From: Oleiphilaceae bacterium
GTDB lineage: Bacteria > Pseudomonadota > Gammaproteobacteria > Pseudomonadales > Oleiphilaceae
Direction of reading: 5' to 3'
Assembly (NCBI GenBank): GCA_018334495.1
Contig: JAGXLV010000021.1
Span: 1-40,062, forward strand
Length of the DNA: 40,062 nucleotides
Shown: one piece after another, positions 15,190-23,879 of the stretch
Numbering within the stretch: the stretch's first letter is position 1
How the letters are laid out: every line of letters starts with the position of its first letter
Made by a program: the position numbers and the translations under genes
Notes under the pieces: model-generated
Databases searched by the model: none
Told to the model about the DNA's origin: nothing
The model's input: only the letters and a program-made list of their open reading frames with translations

Positions 15190-16587
15190 TTGGACGAGAC
15201 CCACCAGCCCATTCCAGAGCCAAGACAGTCGCTGGTTCAGCGCACACTGTCAGAGTGGCGCACTCTGGCCTTACTGGGCGGCCCCATACTGGTCGCGCAA
15301 CTCGCCCAGATGGCTAACGGCGTGATTGATACGGTGATGGCCGGCCACGCCAGTGCCGAGGACCTGGCCGCCGTGGGCATCGGCAGCAGCCTGTGGATGC
15401 CGCTGTTCCTTTTGTTCATGGGGATGCTGGGCGCCTTGCAGCCGATTATTTCGGGCTACCGGGGCGGTCGGGATTTTGACCGCATCATGCCGGTCACCTG
15501 GCAGGGGCTCTACATTGCAGCGGTGGCGTCGGTGCTGATGATTCTGTTGCTGATCAACGTGCGGCCGGTGCTTGATCTGTTCCGCCTGGATACCGAAACC
15601 GCCGCCATCAGCCAGGGTTATCTGAACGCTTTTGCCTGGGGTGTGCCGGCCATGCTGCTGATAGCCGCCCTGCGCGGTCTCACGGATGGGCTCGGTCATA
15701 CCAAGGTCATCATGGCTTTTTCGGTGCTTGGCACCCTAATCAACCTGCCACTCAACTATATTTTCATTTACGGCAAGCTGGGGCTGCCCGCCATGGGCGG
15801 CGTCGGCTGCGGCTGGGCGACGTCACTGTCCAACGGCATCGCGGCCCTGGCGCTTCTCGTCTACCTGAACCGGAGCGCGACTTTTCGCAGCTTTCACCTG
15901 CTGGCCGAACGCACCCGGCCGGACTGGGCCAGCATTGTCCGGATTCTGCGCCTGGGCGTACCCATCGGTTTCACCATTTTCGTGGAAGCCAGCATGTTCT
16001 GCGTGATTGCTCTGTTCCTCGCGCCTCTGGGGCCGGTGATCGTGGCCGGCCACCAGATTGCGCTGAACGTGGTGTCCTTGCTGTTCATGGTGCCCCTGAG
16101 CATTGGCATGGCGCTGACGCTGCGGGTGAGTTTTCTGATCGGTGCCGGGGCGCCGGCGACCGCGCATCTGCTGAGCCGGAGTTCTCTGATTCTGGCCGCC
16201 AGCATCGCGCTGTTTTTCGGCACCACACTGTTCGTGTTTTCGGAACCGGTCGCCAGCCTCTACACCACCGACCCGGCGGTGCAGAACGTCACCATTGTAC
16301 TGCTGGTTTTTGCGGCCGCCTTCCAGGTAGCGGACGTAATTCAGGTCACCTGCATCAGCGCCCTGCGGGGTTACAAGGATACCCGCATGCCCATGATGAT
16401 CATGCTTTTCTCATTCTGGGCGCTGAGTATGCCTCTGGGGTATATTCTGACCTTCACTGACTGGCTGATTCCCGCCATGGGCGCCGCCGGTTTCTGGGTG
16501 GGCCTCACCACAGGTCTGGTGTCCGCCAGCCTGCTTCTGGGCACAAGGCTTTTTCTGTTTACGCGGGTCAGATCCCATCCCGGCTGA
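15190..16587 (+). CDS. MATE family multidrug efflux transporter (NorM-like)
   Basis: Inner-membrane antiporter of 465 residues with twelve hydrophobic segments in two related halves, exporting cationic drugs in exchange for sodium or protons. Family hallmarks are GGPILVAQLAQMANGVIDTVMAGHAS, DLAAVGIGSSLW, the second-half VAGHQIALNVVSLLFMVPLSIGMALTLRV and ALRGYKDTRMPM. Translation most likely begins at TTG 15190, because no ATG or GTG precedes the first helix in frame; the ribosome binding site is weak. It is divergent from btuC. The start sits 40 bases after a TATACT box. Confidence 0.92.
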   Translation: MDETHQPIPEPRQSLVQRTLSEWRTLALLGGPILVAQLAQMANGVIDTVMAGHASAEDLAAVGIGSSLWMPLFLLFMGMLGALQPIISGYRGGRDFDRIMPVTWQGLYIAAVASVLMILLLINVRPVLDLFRLDTETAAISQGYLNAFAWGVPAMLLIAALRGLTDGLGHTKVIMAFSVLGTLINLPLNYIFIYGKLGLPAMGGVGCGWATSLSNGIAALALLVYLNRSATFRSFHLLAERTRPDWASIVRILRLGVPIGFTIFVEASMFCVIALFLAPLGPVIVAGHQIALNVVSLLFMVPLSIGMALTLRVSFLIGAGAPATAHLLSRSSLILAASIALFFGTTLFVFSEPVASLYTTDPAVQNVTIVLLVFAAAFQVADVIQVTCISALRGYKDTRMPMMIMLFSFWALSMPLGYILTFTDWLIPAMGAAGFWVGLTTGLVSASLLLGTRLFLFTRVRSHPG

Positions 16588-17058
16588 GCTTCTCACGGGC
16601 GCGGGCTTGATAGTGCATTGATCAGGATACAAAACGACACGGTCTTGCACAGGTTGCACTATGTTAGAAATCATCTATCTCATTTATAGTCATATCCAAT
16701 GTCAACTCCGTTCTACTTCTTAAAAATTGCTCGGATCGCGAATCTGAAAGCAGTTTCAATAGCGTGCTTGATTTATGCAGCAAGACAGTAGCTTCCCCTT
16801 CAATTGTGAGCGATTTAAGGCCCGAGTGGCACGCGTCAACACGTAGCTTCTGCAGACCGGAAAACCGGCCGCCATCGGACAGGCCGCTGCCGGCGTCGAC
16901 CATGAGGTCAATTACCCCACCGGCTGCGTCTATTCCAACATACCAAGCTTGAAAGGCAGTCCTTATGATTTTTCCAAACTGACCCACAGCATTGAGACAG
17001 GGAACTGCCAGACCAACACCGACGACAGCCTTCGCTGTACTGCGTCCACAGGAACTCA
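16588..17058. other. 470-base AT-richer gap with unresolved coding remnants
   Basis: No gene can be called with confidence. On the plus strand, codons 16847-17062 are open and end in a TGA that overlaps the next gene's ATG as ATGA. The tail reads like real protein (VNYPTGCVYSNIPSLKGSPY, then NCQTNTDDSLRC with paired cysteines) but has no start, and upstream the frame is closed by several stops. On the minus strand an ORF runs from 17080 (or ATG 16903) to 16664, ending ELTLDMTINEIDDF. At most one is genuine. The plus-strand tail may be the decayed end of an exported gene. Base composition is lower in GC than the neighbours. Confidence 0.35.
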
Positions 17059-18387
17059 ATGAGTAAATACAGAATAGCAATTGCCGTTGGACTTTTTGTT
17101 CTGAGCGGTCTGGCCGTGCTGATGGCCAGCGGCCGGTTGCCCGGAGGCAAGTTCCAGTTTTCCCCCGTCATGCTGCTCTTGATGACACTGCTGGCGGTGC
17201 TTGCTGGCATCAGCCTCTACCTCTGGCGGCTGTCCGGCAAACGCAATGACGAGTTGGAAATTGCCAACAACGCGCTGACCTTTTATCTGAACGAAGAGCG
17301 CCATCTCCGTGAACTGAACGGTCGTATCCTGGAGTTCTCCAAGGATATGCTCTGCTCGGTGGATGGCGAGGGTATTTTTCAGTCCGTGAGCCCGGCGAGC
17401 GACGAGATACTGGGTTACAACCCGGGCGAATTGGTGGGCACCGCTTTCTGGGACCGGGTCATCAGCGAAGACCGTGAATCGATCCGGGACGCTGTTCAAA
17501 ACCTGATCAGCGGCCGCTCACGCGACAATTTTGAGACCCGTTGCTGTCATGGTGACGGCAGGAAGGTCTATGTCATGTGGACCGCCGAATGGTCGTCGCT
17601 CAATCAGACCCTGTTCTGCGTTGGGCGCGATGTGACCGAAGTGCACCATGCCAAAAAGCGGCTCGATGAAACCATGGCGGAACTGCAGCGCAGTAATGAA
17701 GAGCTTCAGGATTTCGCCTTCGTCGCCTCCCACGACCTGCAGGAGCCCCTGCGTAAGATCCAGACATTCTCCGACCGGCTTGTGCTGAAATCGGAGCATC
17801 TGACCGACACGGACCGGGATTACATTGCCCGCATGCAGTCAGCCGCCAGGCGTATGCAGGTTCTGATTCAGGATCTTCTGGCCTATGCCCGGGTCAGCAC
17901 CCGGGGAAAGCCTTTCAGCCGTTGCGATACCAACGAGATTATCGCCGCTGTGCTCTCGGATATGGAGTCCACCATTGCCGCGGAGCAGGCTTCAGTGAAT
18001 GTGACTGAGCTACCGCCCTTCCAGGGTGACGCCAGACAGATGCGACAGGTGTTTCAGAATCTGCTCAGTAACGCCATCAAGTTTCATCAACCCGGGCAGA
18101 TACCAAGCGTGTCAGTTTATGCGGCAGAAGAAACGGATGACGGCTGGACGCTTTGCATAGACGACAACGGCATCGGCTTCGATGTCAAATACACCGATAA
18201 GATTTTTCTTCCTTTTCAACGACTCAACCCAATACAGCGGTTTTCCGGTACGGGTATCGGTCTGGCTATTGCCAAAAAGATCGTTACCCGACACCAGGCC
18301 GAAATAAGCGCTCAAAGCACACCGGGTAAAGGTACGTCGTTTCAGATCAGGTTCCCTTCATTGTCTGACTTCAGGCCACTCTTATGA
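17059..18387 (+). CDS. membrane-anchored PAS sensor histidine kinase
   Basis: A 442-residue kinase. Two hydrophobic helices (about 4-22 and 34-54) anchor it in the inner membrane with almost no periplasmic loop, so it likely senses inside the cell or membrane. A short coiled segment (about 58-85) leads to one PAS domain (about 88-200, DMLCSVDGEGIFQSVSPASD). The HisKA box is FAFVASHDLQEPLRKI with H225, the type seen in phytochrome-like kinases. HATPase motifs are QVFQNLLSNAIKFH (N box), CIDDNGIGFD (G1) and GTGIGLAIAKKIV (G2). The ATG overlaps an upstream TGA. Its stop overlaps the start of the response regulator (ATGATGA), so they surely form a pair. Confidence 0.93.
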   Translation: MSKYRIAIAVGLFVLSGLAVLMASGRLPGGKFQFSPVMLLLMTLLAVLAGISLYLWRLSGKRNDELEIANNALTFYLNEERHLRELNGRILEFSKDMLCSVDGEGIFQSVSPASDEILGYNPGELVGTAFWDRVISEDRESIRDAVQNLISGRSRDNFETRCCHGDGRKVYVMWTAEWSSLNQTLFCVGRDVTEVHHAKKRLDETMAELQRSNEELQDFAFVASHDLQEPLRKIQTFSDRLVLKSEHLTDTDRDYIARMQSAARRMQVLIQDLLAYARVSTRGKPFSRCDTNEIIAAVLSDMESTIAAEQASVNVTELPPFQGDARQMRQVFQNLLSNAIKFHQPGQIPSVSVYAAEETDDGWTLCIDDNGIGFDVKYTDKIFLPFQRLNPIQRFSGTGIGLAIAKKIVTRHQAEISAQSTPGKGTSFQIRFPSLSDFRPLL

Positions 18388-18845
18388 TGACACCGGACCC
18401 CATCACCATTCTGGTCGCAGAAGACGATCCGGACGACCGTCTGTTGATCGCCGATGCGTTCAGCGAAAGCGACCTCACCTGCGATCTTCAATACGTCCAT
18501 GATGGCGAACAGTTGATGCAGTACCTGCACCGACAGGCTCCTTTTGATAATGACGAGGCCTGTCCCATGCCCGGCCTGATCCTGCTGGACCTGAACATGC
18601 CATTGAAGGATGGCCGCGAGGCTCTCGCCGAGATCAAAAACAATCCGGACTTCCGGCGCATTCCCACGGTGATTTTCACCACATCAAGTGAATACGCCGA
18701 CGTCTTTGAAAGCTACGATAACGGCGGCAATTCCTTTGTCGTAAAGCCGGCCACCTTCACGGGTTTGCTGGAGGTGGTGAACAGCCTTCGACACTACTGG
18801 CTTGAAACTTCAGAACTACCGAACCGGACAGACGATGACGACTGA
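18384..18845 (+). CDS. Rcp1-like single-domain response regulator
   Basis: A 153-residue CheY-like receiver with no output domain. The acidic pair is ILVAEDDPDDRLLI, the phospho-acceptor is D69 in LILLDLNMPLKDG, the conserved threonines are in VIFTTSSE, and the lysine is in FVVKPAT. The EDDPDD and LNMP..DG patterns, and the long insert before the acceptor strand, are typical of regulators encoded beside phytochrome-type kinases. It overlaps the kinase stop by 4 bases and the next gene by 11 bases. It probably relays phosphate from the kinase, perhaps competing with or feeding the receiver of the next protein. Confidence 0.93.
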   Translation: MMTPDPITILVAEDDPDDRLLIADAFSESDLTCDLQYVHDGEQLMQYLHRQAPFDNDEACPMPGLILLDLNMPLKDGREALAEIKNNPDFRRIPTVIFTTSSEYADVFESYDNGGNSFVVKPATFTGLLEVVNSLRHYWLETSELPNRTDDDD

Positions 18846-21639
18846 AATCGACGCGCACCTGAATATTCTTCTCATCGAAGACGATGAGGACGATGCCCTG
18901 ATTACCCGTTATCTGCTCGACGACGGCTTATCCGGTCGCTATCAGATGGACTGGGTCAGTCACTACGATGAGGCTATGGCACGACTGAAAGAGGGTCATT
19001 ACGACGTCGCCCTGGTGGACCTCAGGCTGGGGCCGGACTCAGGACTGGAGCTTATCAAGGACGCCAAGATGGCCGGGGTGGAGACGCCGGCCATACTTCT
19101 GACCGGCCAGGGTGACGAAATGCTTGATACCCAGGCCGTTGAATTGGGTGCGGCTGACTACCTGGTCAAGGGCCTGGTCGATGCCCACGGGCTGGCGCGC
19201 AGCCTGCGCTACGCGGTTGATCGGGCCAGTGCCATCGCCAGGCTGAGTCGTAGCGAAAGCGATTACCGACTGATGTTCAATGAAAATCCGGAACCTCTGT
19301 GTCTGGTCGCGACGCAAACCCAGGATGTGCTGGCCGGCAACAAAGCGGCCGTTACGCTTTATGATTACAGCCTTGACGAAATGGCAGGCCTGTCATTGAC
19401 CGATCTTGAGGCGTCACCTGAGCAGCAAGCCGCCTATTGCTGGCCGGCCGAACTGTCGGGCTCGCTTCAAGCCGACAGCAACGGCATCCTGACCCTCCAC
19501 AAAACCCGGTCCGGTGACCTGCTCCCGGTGCGAGTCACCCGCCACAACATCAGTGTCGCAGGCGCCACACGCCAGCTCATGATGGTGGTTGATCTCCGGC
19601 AAAAAATTCAGTATCTGAAGCGCGCCAGTCACAGCGAGAAGGCCTTTCTTCAGCTTCTGACCGACCTGCGAGACGCCACGCTGGTGATTGATGCGGAAGG
19701 CCAGGCACACTTTGCCAACCGGGCCGCCGAGCACCTGCTGATGGCCCCCAACACAGGCCTTGCGGATTTGAGGCTGGAGGTCCCTGACGCGAAAGGCGAC
19801 AAGCTTTCACAGTGGTCCCTGACAAACGCCAGGGGGCAGGAAATATGGGTTGAAACCCAAACCGCCCCGACTGACTGGAAGGGCAGGACCATGCGCCTGG
19901 TCTCGCTGCGGGACGTAACCTCCCGGGTCAGAAAAGACCGCCAGCTCAAATTGATGCGCCGCAGCCTGGAAGCCAGTTCCAATGGTATCGTCATTGTCGA
20001 CGCTATCGCACCGGATATGCCCATCGTTTACATCAACCCGACGTTTGAACAAATAACGGGTTATACCAGTGCGGAAGTCATAGGCTGGAATTGCCGTTTT
20101 CTGCAAGGTCAAGAATCTGACCAGCCCGGCGTGGCGGACATCCGACACGCACTGAGCAGGAATGAAGACATCCGGCTGGTGCTGAAAAACTTCCGCAAGG
20201 ACGGGACGCCTTTCTGGAACGATCTCTATATCTCGCCGGTGCCCGATGAAAACGGCGCAGTAACCCATTTCATCGGAATCCAGAACGACATTTCAGCCCA
20301 GCGCAGCGCCGAAAGCGAACTGGCCTATAACGCCAGCCATGATGTGTTGACCGGCCTGCCCAACCGGGCACTGTTTGGCGACCGCCTGGAGCAGGCCACT
20401 CGCATAGCGACACGTTATCAGCGCAAACTGGCAGTCCTGTTTCTCGACATGGACAATTTTCGCCCCATCAACGATTCGCTCGGTCATGGCGTCGGCGACA
20501 AGATGCTGATGGAAGTGGCCAGCCGCATTAAAGATCGGATCCGTCCCGGCGACACGGTGGCGAGAATGGAAGCGGACGAGTTCGCTGTGTTATTACCCGA
20601 CCTGGCCCGCGGCGAAGACGTGGTCGGCATTGTCGAGGCGATCCTGGCTGATCTGGCCAAACCCTACCTGGCCGACACTGAAAAACTTCGGCTCACCGCC
20701 AGCATTGGCATCGCGCTCAGTGACGGCAACCTGGCCACACCCTCCAACCTTGTTCAGCAGGCGGAAATGGCCATGCACAAGGCCAAGGAAGCGGGGCGCA
20801 ACACCTATCACTGGTATGCCGGCGAGTGGAACCAGGATGCAAACCAAAAGGTCATACTGCGCAATGAGTTGCAGCGCGCCATCGAAAACGAGCAACTGGT
20901 GGTTCATTATCAGCCATTAGTTGATGGGCAGACCGGCCGGGTCCGAGGCTCTGAAGCTCTGGTTCGCTGGGAACATGCGGAACGGGGCCTGATTTCGCCC
21001 GGCGAGTTCATACCCATCGCGGAAGACACGGGCCAGATCATCCCTCTCGGTGCCTGGGTGCTGGAACAGGCCTGCCGGGACAATAAAACATTGCACGATG
21101 CCGGTTACCGGGACCATGTGGTGTCGGTGAATGTCTCGCCGTTGCAACTGCGCCAGACGCAGTTTCTGGCGACGGTAGAGAGTGCCTTGCTGAAGTCCGG
21201 CCTTGAGCCCGAGTTCCTGGATCTCGAAATTATTGAATCGGTCATGCTGCAGGATACCAACGAGCTCATTCAGATCCTGAACGGGATCAAGGCCCTCGGC
21301 GTAGGCCTGTCCATTGATGACTTTGGCACGGGGTTTTCCAGCCTTGGCTACCTCAAGATTCTTCCGGCCACCAAACTCAAGATCGACCGCTCGTTCATCA
21401 ACGACGTAATCCGCGATAAATGCGATTCGGCCATCACCCTGGGAGTGATTTCGATGGCTCATCACCTGACCCTGAATGTTGTGGCGGAGGGTGTGGAAAC
21501 CGAGGCACAGGCCGCCTTTCTCAGCAGAAATGGTTGCGATCTTCTGCAGGGTTTTTATTTCAGCAAGCCCCTGCCCTTTGCCAACTATCAGGTCTATCTT
21601 GTCAGCAAGGCTTCGCCGGAAGTTCGCGCATTCGCCTGA
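18835..21639 (+). CDS. REC-PAS-PAS-LOV-GGDEF-EAL protein, putative blue-light c-di-GMP phosphodiesterase
   Basis: A 934-residue soluble signalling protein. Domains: receiver (8-125, D62 in VALVDLRLG), two PAS-like domains (about 140-250 and 270-370), a LOV domain (about 380-495), GGDEF (about 505-665) and EAL (about 685-925). The LOV core GWNCRFLQG has the photoactive cysteine C420; it also has INPTFEQITGY, the two FMN asparagines in KNFRKDGTPFWN, and the glutamine in FIGIQND. The GGDEF motif is degenerate (E579-A-D-E-F), but the I-site R570-P-G-D is kept. The EAL site is intact: SEALVRW (E707), VNVSPLQL, LDLEIIES, IDDFGTGFSS, LKIDRSF, AEGVET and LQGF. The likely activity is c-di-GMP hydrolysis tuned by phosphorylation and light. 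ATG 18835 overlaps the regulator by 11 bases. Confidence 0.93.
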   Translation: MTTEIDAHLNILLIEDDEDDALITRYLLDDGLSGRYQMDWVSHYDEAMARLKEGHYDVALVDLRLGPDSGLELIKDAKMAGVETPAILLTGQGDEMLDTQAVELGAADYLVKGLVDAHGLARSLRYAVDRASAIARLSRSESDYRLMFNENPEPLCLVATQTQDVLAGNKAAVTLYDYSLDEMAGLSLTDLEASPEQQAAYCWPAELSGSLQADSNGILTLHKTRSGDLLPVRVTRHNISVAGATRQLMMVVDLRQKIQYLKRASHSEKAFLQLLTDLRDATLVIDAEGQAHFANRAAEHLLMAPNTGLADLRLEVPDAKGDKLSQWSLTNARGQEIWVETQTAPTDWKGRTMRLVSLRDVTSRVRKDRQLKLMRRSLEASSNGIVIVDAIAPDMPIVYINPTFEQITGYTSAEVIGWNCRFLQGQESDQPGVADIRHALSRNEDIRLVLKNFRKDGTPFWNDLYISPVPDENGAVTHFIGIQNDISAQRSAESELAYNASHDVLTGLPNRALFGDRLEQATRIATRYQRKLAVLFLDMDNFRPINDSLGHGVGDKMLMEVASRIKDRIRPGDTVARMEADEFAVLLPDLARGEDVVGIVEAILADLAKPYLADTEKLRLTASIGIALSDGNLATPSNLVQQAEMAMHKAKEAGRNTYHWYAGEWNQDANQKVILRNELQRAIENEQLVVHYQPLVDGQTGRVRGSEALVRWEHAERGLISPGEFIPIAEDTGQIIPLGAWVLEQACRDNKTLHDAGYRDHVVSVNVSPLQLRQTQFLATVESALLKSGLEPEFLDLEIIESVMLQDTNELIQILNGIKALGVGLSIDDFGTGFSSLGYLKILPATKLKIDRSFINDVIRDKCDSAITLGVISMAHHLTLNVVAEGVETEAQAAFLSRNGCDLLQGFYFSKPLPFANYQVYLVSKASPEVRAFA

Positions 21640-21760
21640 AAGTGTGTGCGAAAGTTTGCTCTAGCTGGCCGGGCACCTCCTCGTTTACACTAGCCGCCGA
21701 ACAGCGAGCCTGGGTCAGTGGCTGTCCATCCAGTTTCAAAAAGGTAATACGGGATCAAGT

Positions 21761-22888
21761 GTGACCAAGCATGTGCGAGTGGCCCCCGGCGCCTTGATCG
21801 TCGGTAAACCCCTGCCCTGGACTGTTTTCGATGCCGAAGGCAGCATTCTGCTGAGGCAGGGGTATGTTATCCAGAATGAAATGCAGCTTGAACGTCTCTT
21901 CAAGCAGGGCCTGTTCCAACCACGGGAAATGGAGGCAGAAGAAGCCGACCCTGAAACCATTGAAGACACCCGGGCCCGCAATCCCTTTGTCGACTACCCG
22001 GCTCTCCTCAAGGCCCTGGAAACCACACTGACGACCATCACCAAGCGAGAGCCACTGGCGCGAAAGCGCCTGAACGGGTTAGCTCGCCTGATTGACCGGA
22101 TCTGTCAGGAGGCACCGGACCCCTGTCTCGCGCTGGTGCATTTATATTCGGTGCAGCCAACCGCCAACGAACAGACACTGTTTTACGCCATTATTTGCCA
22201 TTTTGTCGCGGTGCAGCTTGGCCTGGACGAGAAGCGTCGCCTGGTGCTCATAGGTGCAGCGCTGACGGCTAATCTCGCGCTACTGCCGTTTCTCGATCAG
22301 CTCAACAACTCCCCCAAAGGCCTCAGCGCCAGGCAGCGCGAGGTCATTCGCAGGCACCCCTTGCTCAGCATCAAGGCCCTGCAAGAGGCAGGCATAGACA
22401 ACCCCCGGCTGCTGGGGATCATCGAGCAGCACCATGAGCGTCACGACGGCTCGGGCTATCCCGCCGGCCTGACCGACAAGGACATCCTGTTCGAAGCGCG
22501 CATTTTGGCGTTGGCAGAAGCCTACACCGCCATGATCACCCGCCGCGGGTACCGCGAGCGGTTCAATGTGGGCCAGGCCATGGAGTCCATTCGCGACGCC
22601 TATCGCGAACAGCCCCGGCCGGTCATCTACAAGGGGCTTCTGAACATCCTCACGCCCTATCCGCCGGGGTCACTGGTGCGGCTGTTCAACAACGAGATTG
22701 CTGTGATTACTCATCGCTCTGGCGCCTACGGCAGCCACATGGCCCAGGCCGTAATCGCTGCCAATGGTCGGCTCTATGGCCAAGCAGAAAAGCGCGATTG
22801 CAGCCTGCTGGACTTCAACATTCGCGCGGTTGAAGATGTCACCATTCTGCCCTCCATGGATTTCAGTCAGCTCTGGGGTTTTGAGTAA
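21761..22888 (+). CDS. degenerate HD-GYP domain protein
   Basis: A 375-residue protein with an HD-GYP fold that has probably lost catalysis. The GYP part is well kept: HHERHDGSGYPAGL (residues 224-237), preceded by IRRHPLLSIKAL. The HD dyad is replaced by A170-N171 in GAALTANLALL, and the usual DxxDA near RxYR reads AEAYTAMITRRGYR. An N-terminal segment (about 1-60, GKPLPWTVFDAEGSILLRQG) is typical of the leading part of such gammaproteobacterial proteins. The C-terminal 90 residues form a beta-rich tail (PGSLVRLFNNEIAVITHRSG). It may bind c-di-GMP or a partner rather than cut it. GTG is the start; the gap from the EAL gene is 121 bases, so it may have its own promoter. Confidence 0.85.
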   Translation: MTKHVRVAPGALIVGKPLPWTVFDAEGSILLRQGYVIQNEMQLERLFKQGLFQPREMEAEEADPETIEDTRARNPFVDYPALLKALETTLTTITKREPLARKRLNGLARLIDRICQEAPDPCLALVHLYSVQPTANEQTLFYAIICHFVAVQLGLDEKRRLVLIGAALTANLALLPFLDQLNNSPKGLSARQREVIRRHPLLSIKALQEAGIDNPRLLGIIEQHHERHDGSGYPAGLTDKDILFEARILALAEAYTAMITRRGYRERFNVGQAMESIRDAYREQPRPVIYKGLLNILTPYPPGSLVRLFNNEIAVITHRSGAYGSHMAQAVIAANGRLYGQAEKRDCSLLDFNIRAVEDVTILPSMDFSQLWGFE

Positions 22889-23164
22889 CCCGGGTTAATC
22901 CCCTAATCCACGGAACGCCTCCCTTGAAACAGGTCACCGTCACCGCAATTTACCAACCCTCAGGCAGGCCTTCGCTAGAGGGTGTCGCCACAGACGTTAC
23001 CCAGGCCGGACACACCGGTGATACAGATTCAATTCCGAGCGTACTCACTGTCATCAATTTTCTGGCAGCCGGTCGGACTTTGGCGTTCGTGACAGTAGAA
23101 CAGACCTGAGTCGGACAGTCTGCCTAACACCTTGAATGCGTCAATCGAACGCAAGGAGCGTTTC
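22889..23164. other. intergenic stretch, possible 61-codon ORF
   Basis: The 276 bases between the HD-GYP protein and the DJ-1 gene contain one weak ORF on the plus strand (TTG 22924 to 23109), with no good ribosome binding site and no recognisable family. No clear terminator, repeat or promoter stands out. Confidence 0.3.
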
Positions 23165-23845
23165 ATGAATATTTTAATGGTCCTCACGTCCCATTCCGAA
23201 ATGGGCGATACCGGCCACAAAACCGGCTTCTGGCTGGAGGAATTCACCGCGCCCTACTATGTCTTCAAGGATGCTGGCGCCGACGTGACTCTGGCATCGC
23301 CCGAGGGCGGACAACCTCCGGTGGACCCTAACAGCGAAGCCGAAGACGCCCTCACCGAAACCACCGAGCGTTTCAAAAAAGATGCCGAGGCACGCGAAGC
23401 GCTGGCCAATACGCGCAAGCTCATCGATGTGCCTGTCGATTCCTATGACGCCGTGTTTTTCCCGGGTGGTCACGGGCCACTTTGGGACCTTGCAGAAGAT
23501 CCGGCGACCATTGCGCTGATCGAAAACGCGGTCGAACGGGATATCGTGGTGTCGGCGGTATGCCATGCCCCGGCGGTGTTCAAACATCCCCGTAGCAACA
23601 CCGGCCAGCCCCTGGTCAGCGGCCGTAAGGTCACCGGTTTCACCAATACCGAGGAGGAAGCGGTGCAACTGACCGATGTGGTGCCTTTTCTGGTGGAGGA
23701 CATGCTGAAGGAGAACGGCGCTCATTACAGCCGCGGCGACGACTGGGCATCCTATGTGGTCGTGGATGGTAAGTTGATCACCGGCCAGAACCCGCCTTCC
23801 TCAGCCGCCACCGCGGAAGCCGTGCTGGAAGCGCTGGGCAAGTGA
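23165..23845 (+). CDS. DJ-1/PfpI family protein (Hsp31-like, type 1 glutamine amidotransferase fold)
   Basis: A 226-residue cytoplasmic protein of the Hsp31-like branch, whose members act as glutathione-independent glyoxalases, deglycases or chaperones. The nucleophile elbow is VVSAVCHAPAVF with C133, the acid helper lies in TGFWLEEFTAPYYVF, and FFPGGHGPLWDL precedes it. The ATG at 23165 is chosen over an upstream start because AAGGAG lies 5 bases before it. It is followed after 34 bases by a quinone oxidoreductase, and both could be co-transcribed as an electrophile or redox defence pair. No signal peptide is seen. Confidence 0.93.
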   Translation: MNILMVLTSHSEMGDTGHKTGFWLEEFTAPYYVFKDAGADVTLASPEGGQPPVDPNSEAEDALTETTERFKKDAEAREALANTRKLIDVPVDSYDAVFFPGGHGPLWDLAEDPATIALIENAVERDIVVSAVCHAPAVFKHPRSNTGQPLVSGRKVTGFTNTEEEAVQLTDVVPFLVEDMLKENGAHYSRGDDWASYVVVDGKLITGQNPPSSAATAEAVLEALGK

Positions 23846-23879
23846 ACAGGAGCGACCAGAGTCCGGGACTGTTAACACC

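Noticed and set aside
18835..21639. Calling the LOV-EAL protein a bifunctional diguanylate cyclase/phosphodiesterase
   Set aside because: The cyclase motif is EADEF instead of GGDEF, so cyclase activity is improbable.
22924..23109. A 61-codon ORF starting at TTG before the DJ-1 gene
   Set aside because: No ribosome binding site and no known family; kept only as a note on the gap.
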